DNA of 7,696 bases from Pseudomonadota bacterium. GTDB taxonomy: Bacteria > Desulfobacterota > Syntrophia > Syntrophales > JADFWA01. The position numbers and the translations under genes are program-made. Under the pieces are notes generated by a model. That model was not told where the DNA came from and made no database searches. It saw nothing but the letters and a program-made list of their open reading frames with translations. Each line of letters starts with the position of its first letter. Position 1 is the first letter of the stretch. Location: NCBI GenBank assembly GCA_030610915.1, contig JAUWQS010000067.1, positions 1 through 7,696 of the forward strand, read 5' to 3'. This document shows, in pieces, positions 5,589-7,696 of this stretch.

Positions 5589-6950
5589 TTACCTACAGTC
5601 TACAGCCTGATTGTTATACTCGTTAAGTTTATTGCGTATGGTTCGAACGCTTATTCCTAAAATCTTTGCCGTTTTTGTCCTGTTACCACCCACTCTTTCA
5701 AGGGTGTCAAAGATGAGGTTCCTTTCCGTCTCCCACAGGGTAGAGGGAGCAGGATTTGATTCCATCCCTGAGTGGGAGTGGCGACTATTTTTCACATCAT
5801 CATCGAGATAGAGGCTCTCCGGCAGTATCATCCCATTCTCACCTAACAACACCGCTCTGTCGATCACATTTTCCAGTTCTCTGACATTGCCGGGCCAGTG
5901 ATAACTCTTTAGCATGAAGAGCGCCCCGGAAGATAATTCAGGTTTGTCCTTCCCGTTAAGCCGGCTGTACTTAGAGATAAAAAAGCTGCTCAAAAGCTCA
6001 ATATCGTCATCTCTTTCTCTCAGCGGGGGTATCCTTACAGGTATCACATTCAGGCGATAATATAGATCTTCCCTGAATTTTCCCTCCGATATCTGTTTTT
6101 TTATATCCGAGTTTGTCGTTGCCACAATCCTCGCATCCACGGATATGGAGCCTTTTCCGCCCAATCTGTCAATCTCCGACTCCTGAAGCGCCCGAAGGAG
6201 CTTCGCCTGAAGATGGATATCCAGCTCGCCGATCTCATCAAGCAGCAATGTCCCTCCATCAGCAAGCTCAAATTTTCCCGGCCTTCCCTGGATTGCGCCG
6301 GTAAACGCTCCCTTTTCATATCCAAACATCTCACTCTCAAGCAGATCGTGCGGAATGGCGGCGCAATTCACCGCAACATAGGGCATACTCTTCCTGTCAC
6401 TGTGGTGGTGAATGTACCGGGCAAACAATTCCTTGCCTGTGCCGCTTTCCCCCTGGATCAAGACACTCGACTTGCTCTTTGAGACATTTTTCAATAATTC
6501 GATGATAGACAGCATATTTTTATCTCTGGTAACTATCTCCCTGCCGGGAAGATATTCCAGTTCATTCCCGTTCCCATTTCCACCATTTTTCCCTAAAGAA
6601 CGCCTGACAACTGCTTCAATATCTTCCAGCGAAAAGGGTTTCATTATGAAGTCGGAAGCGCCTTCCTTCATCGCTTCAACGGCTGTATTTACTGTGCCAT
6701 AAGCGGTTATTACTATGACATGTGTCATGGGAGAAATCTTCCGAACTTTTCGGAGCACTTCCATTCCGTCAATCTTCGGCATTCTCACATCGGTTATAAC
6801 CATCTTGAAGCTGTACATCTCAACCTTTTTAAGGGCGTCCGCTCCGCTAATTGCGGTATCCACATCATATCCACAGCTCATCAGGGATTCCGAAAGAGCT
6901 ATCCTCATCGCAGGATCATCATCCACTATCAGGATTGGTTTTGTTTCCAT
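5589..6950 (-). CDS. NtrC-family sigma54-dependent response regulator (FleR/FlgR-like)
   Basis: This is a transcription activator that opens sigma54 RNA polymerase complexes after phosphorylation by the kinase encoded just upstream. It has 453 residues in three domains. The receiver domain (about 5-118) has DDD at 10-12, phospho-acceptor Asp54 and Lys104. The AAA+ domain (about 140-370) has Walker A GESGTGKE (167-174), the sigma54-contacting GAFTGA loop (214-219), Walker [11 protein letters not shown] (232-241), [10 protein letters not shown] (292-301) and WPGNVREL (352-359). A Fis-type helix-turn-helix is at 422-445. All key residues are intact. The Gly/Asn linker NGGNGNGN (122-129) joins receiver and AAA+. 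The context implies control of flagellar genes, as for FleR/FlgR, but the exact orthologue is inferred. The last five residues (AVDCR) are coded by CTGTAGA/CTGTAGG heptads. Confidence 0.95.
   Translation of the reverse strand: METKPILIVDDDPAMRIALSESLMSCGYDVDTAISGADALKKVEMYSFKMVITDVRMPKIDGMEVLRKVRKISPMTHVIVITAYGTVNTAVEAMKEGASDFIMKPFSLEDIEAVVRRSLGKNGGNGNGNELEYLPGREIVTRDKNMLSIIELLKNVSKSKSSVLIQGESGTGKELFARYIHHHSDRKSMPYVAVNCAAIPHDLLESEMFGYEKGAFTGAIQGRPGKFELADGGTLLLDEIGELDIHLQAKLLRALQESEIDRLGGKGSISVDARIVATTNSDIKKQISEGKFREDLYYRLNVIPVRIPPLRERDDDIELLSSFFISKYSRLNGKDKPELSSGALFMLKSYHWPGNVRELENVIDRAVLLGENGMILPESLYLDDDVKNSRHSHSGMESNPAPSTLWETERNLIFDTLERVGGNRTKTAKILGISVRTIRNKLNEYNNQAVDCR
5592..5606. repeat. 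CTGTAGA-type heptads overlapping the regulator 3' end
   Basis: CCTACAGTCTACAGC on the plus strand contains two 7-base units (CTACAGT, CTACAGC). It lies inside the coding sequence, just before the stop codon at 5591-5589 and directly next to array B. It codes AVDCR, after the conserved helix-turn-helix has ended. Confidence 0.5.
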
Positions 6951-6964
6951 AGTTCATGACTCCA

Positions 6965-7027
6965 CAGTTCAGGGTTCAGGGTTCAGTGTTCAGGGTTGAT
7001 AGCTTTTAACCTCTGAACCTTTGAACC
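6965..7027. repeat. Heptad/inverted repeat spanning the kinase stop codon
   Basis: Five 7-base units in register (AGTTCAG, GGTTCAG, GGTTCAG, TGTTCAG, GGTTGAT; 6966-7000) are followed by AGCTTTTAACC and then CTGAACCTTTGAACC, forming an imperfect hairpin. The 28 bases at 6996-7023 are identical to 2121-2148, almost 5 kb away. The repeat fills the kinase-regulator gap up to the regulator's GGAG ribosome binding site (6963-6960) and also covers the last codons of the kinase gene. Confidence 0.85.
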
Positions 7028-7696
7028 GTTTTCACAGGGAAAGACAATACTGAAAACGGTTCCGCCACCTCTTCTATTCTCCACGTCTATAAGACCCTTG
7101 TGCATATCAACGATATTATGAACGATGGCAAGACCGAGTCCTGATCCACCTGCTCTTGTGCTGAAAAAGGGATCGAATATCCTTTTCACGTTTTCCGGCT
7201 CTATGCCGGCTCCGGTATCTGAAAATCTTATATCGAGCGTATGATCGGAAAAAACGGTACTGATATCAAGATGCCCACCATCCGGCATCGCCTGCAAGGC
7301 ATTCAGTATAATGTTCAAAAAGACCTGCTTCAGCATCTCAATATCCCCTTCGATGAAGGGTTCAACATCCGCATATTTTAGAGAGAGAGTCACATCTTTC
7401 TGCTCAATTATCTGCTCAGAGAAAAAAATGATCTCTTTCAATACATCGTGAAGATTGACGCTCGCAATTCTTGGATTCCGGTTCCCGGCAAACAACAGGA
7501 CATTTGATATCCTGTTATCCATATTTTTCACGGAGGTTATAATATGTGACAACATCCGCCTGTCTTTCTCATCTTTGAGACCCTTTCTCAACAGAGACGC
7601 AAAGAGTTCTATGCTCCCTAAGGGATTGCGTATTTCATGGGCGATATTTGCCGCCATCCCGCCCATTGCGGAAAGCTTCTCTTTTCGCTTTGCGAT
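6983..7696 (-). CDS. Sensor histidine kinase, C-terminal part (FleS/AtoS-like, partial)
   Basis: This is the kinase partner of the downstream response regulator. The frame is open at the window end, so the N-terminal sensor region is missing; 237 residues are visible. The HisKA domain has the H-box ANIAHEIRNPLG, with the phospho-accepting His at visible residue 20. The HATPase domain has the N-box FLNIILNALQAM (126-137), G1 SDTGAGI (159-165), the F-box FDPFFST (174-180) and the G2 box GGSGLGLA (183-190). The fold ends with GGTVFSIVFP at about 220. The final 14 residues (GSKVQRLKAINPEH) and the stop codon are coded by the intergenic heptad repeat, so the native C-terminus was probably replaced or extended. 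The regulator gene starts 32 bases later, indicating one operon. Phosphotransfer to the neighbouring regulator is inferred from the pairing. Confidence 0.93.
   Translation of the reverse strand: MAKRKEKLSAMGGMAANIAHEIRNPLGSIELFASLLRKGLKDEKDRRMLSHIITSVKNMDNRISNVLLFAGNRNPRIASVNLHDVLKEIIFFSEQIIEQKDVTLSLKYADVEPFIEGDIEMLKQVFLNIILNALQAMPDGGHLDISTVFSDHTLDIRFSDTGAGIEPENVKRIFDPFFSTRAGGSGLGLAIVHNIVDMHKGLIDVENRRGGGTVFSIVFPCENGSKVQRLKAINPEH

Noticed and set aside
5413..5660. Three overlapping plus-strand reading frames with SGQWSVV and TVHCSLF repeats as possible genes
   Set aside because: They are direct translations of the 7-base arrays in all three frames, have no proper ribosome binding site and run antisense into the regulator gene.
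6101..6340. A 79-codon minus-strand frame inside the response regulator gene
   Set aside because: It is an out-of-frame shadow of the AAA+ domain region, which is fully intact in the main frame.

Overview
The window is a flagellar basal-body gene cluster from a Gram-negative bacterium, with every gene on the minus strand. In transcription order (right to left) it reads: sensor histidine kinase (5' end outside the window), NtrC-family sigma54-dependent response regulator, flgB, flgC, fliE, fliF, fliG, fliH and the start of fliI (cut by position 1). This gene order, with a FleS/FleR-like pair next to flgBC-fliEFGHI, and the protein sequences fit Desulfobacterota (former Deltaproteobacteria) or a neighbouring phylum such as Nitrospirota. 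That placement is an inference from gene order and general sequence character.

Layout. 6983-7696: kinase HisKA/HATPase core. 5589-6950: complete REC-AAA+-Fis response regulator. 4997-5383 and 4570-4995: rod proteins FlgB and FlgC, 1 base apart. 4126-4431: FliE, the MS-ring/rod adaptor. 2395-3960: the MS-ring protein FliF. 1058-2068: the rotor/switch protein FliG. 397-1065: the export regulator FliH, overlapping fliG by 8 bases and probably starting at a TTG. 1-313: N-terminal part of the export ATPase FliI. Together these build the membrane ring, switch, rod base and export ATPase complex. The two-component pair is the expected transcriptional activator of such genes.

The unusual part is between the genes. 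Apart from the flgB/flgC junction (1 base) and the fliG/fliH overlap, every gap is filled with short repeats of about 7 bp period. The units differ from gap to gap (CAGTGGT, ACTGTTC/ACTGTCC, GGTTCAG/GGTTCAA, GAGAAAT, CTGTAGA), but the period stays at 7. Several are arranged as imperfect inverted repeats. A core TTGATAGCTTTTAACCT is shared by three gaps, and a variant occurs in a fourth, always in the same orientation relative to transcription. The repeats run into the 3' ends of the kinase and regulator genes and supply their last codons. The fliF-fliG gap also holds a 77-bp double-hairpin element with inverted ends, and the fliH-fliI gap holds a second palindromic element next to the fliI start. 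No coding gene beyond the flagellar cluster is supported. The dispersed heptad-repeat system is the best candidate for something under-described here.
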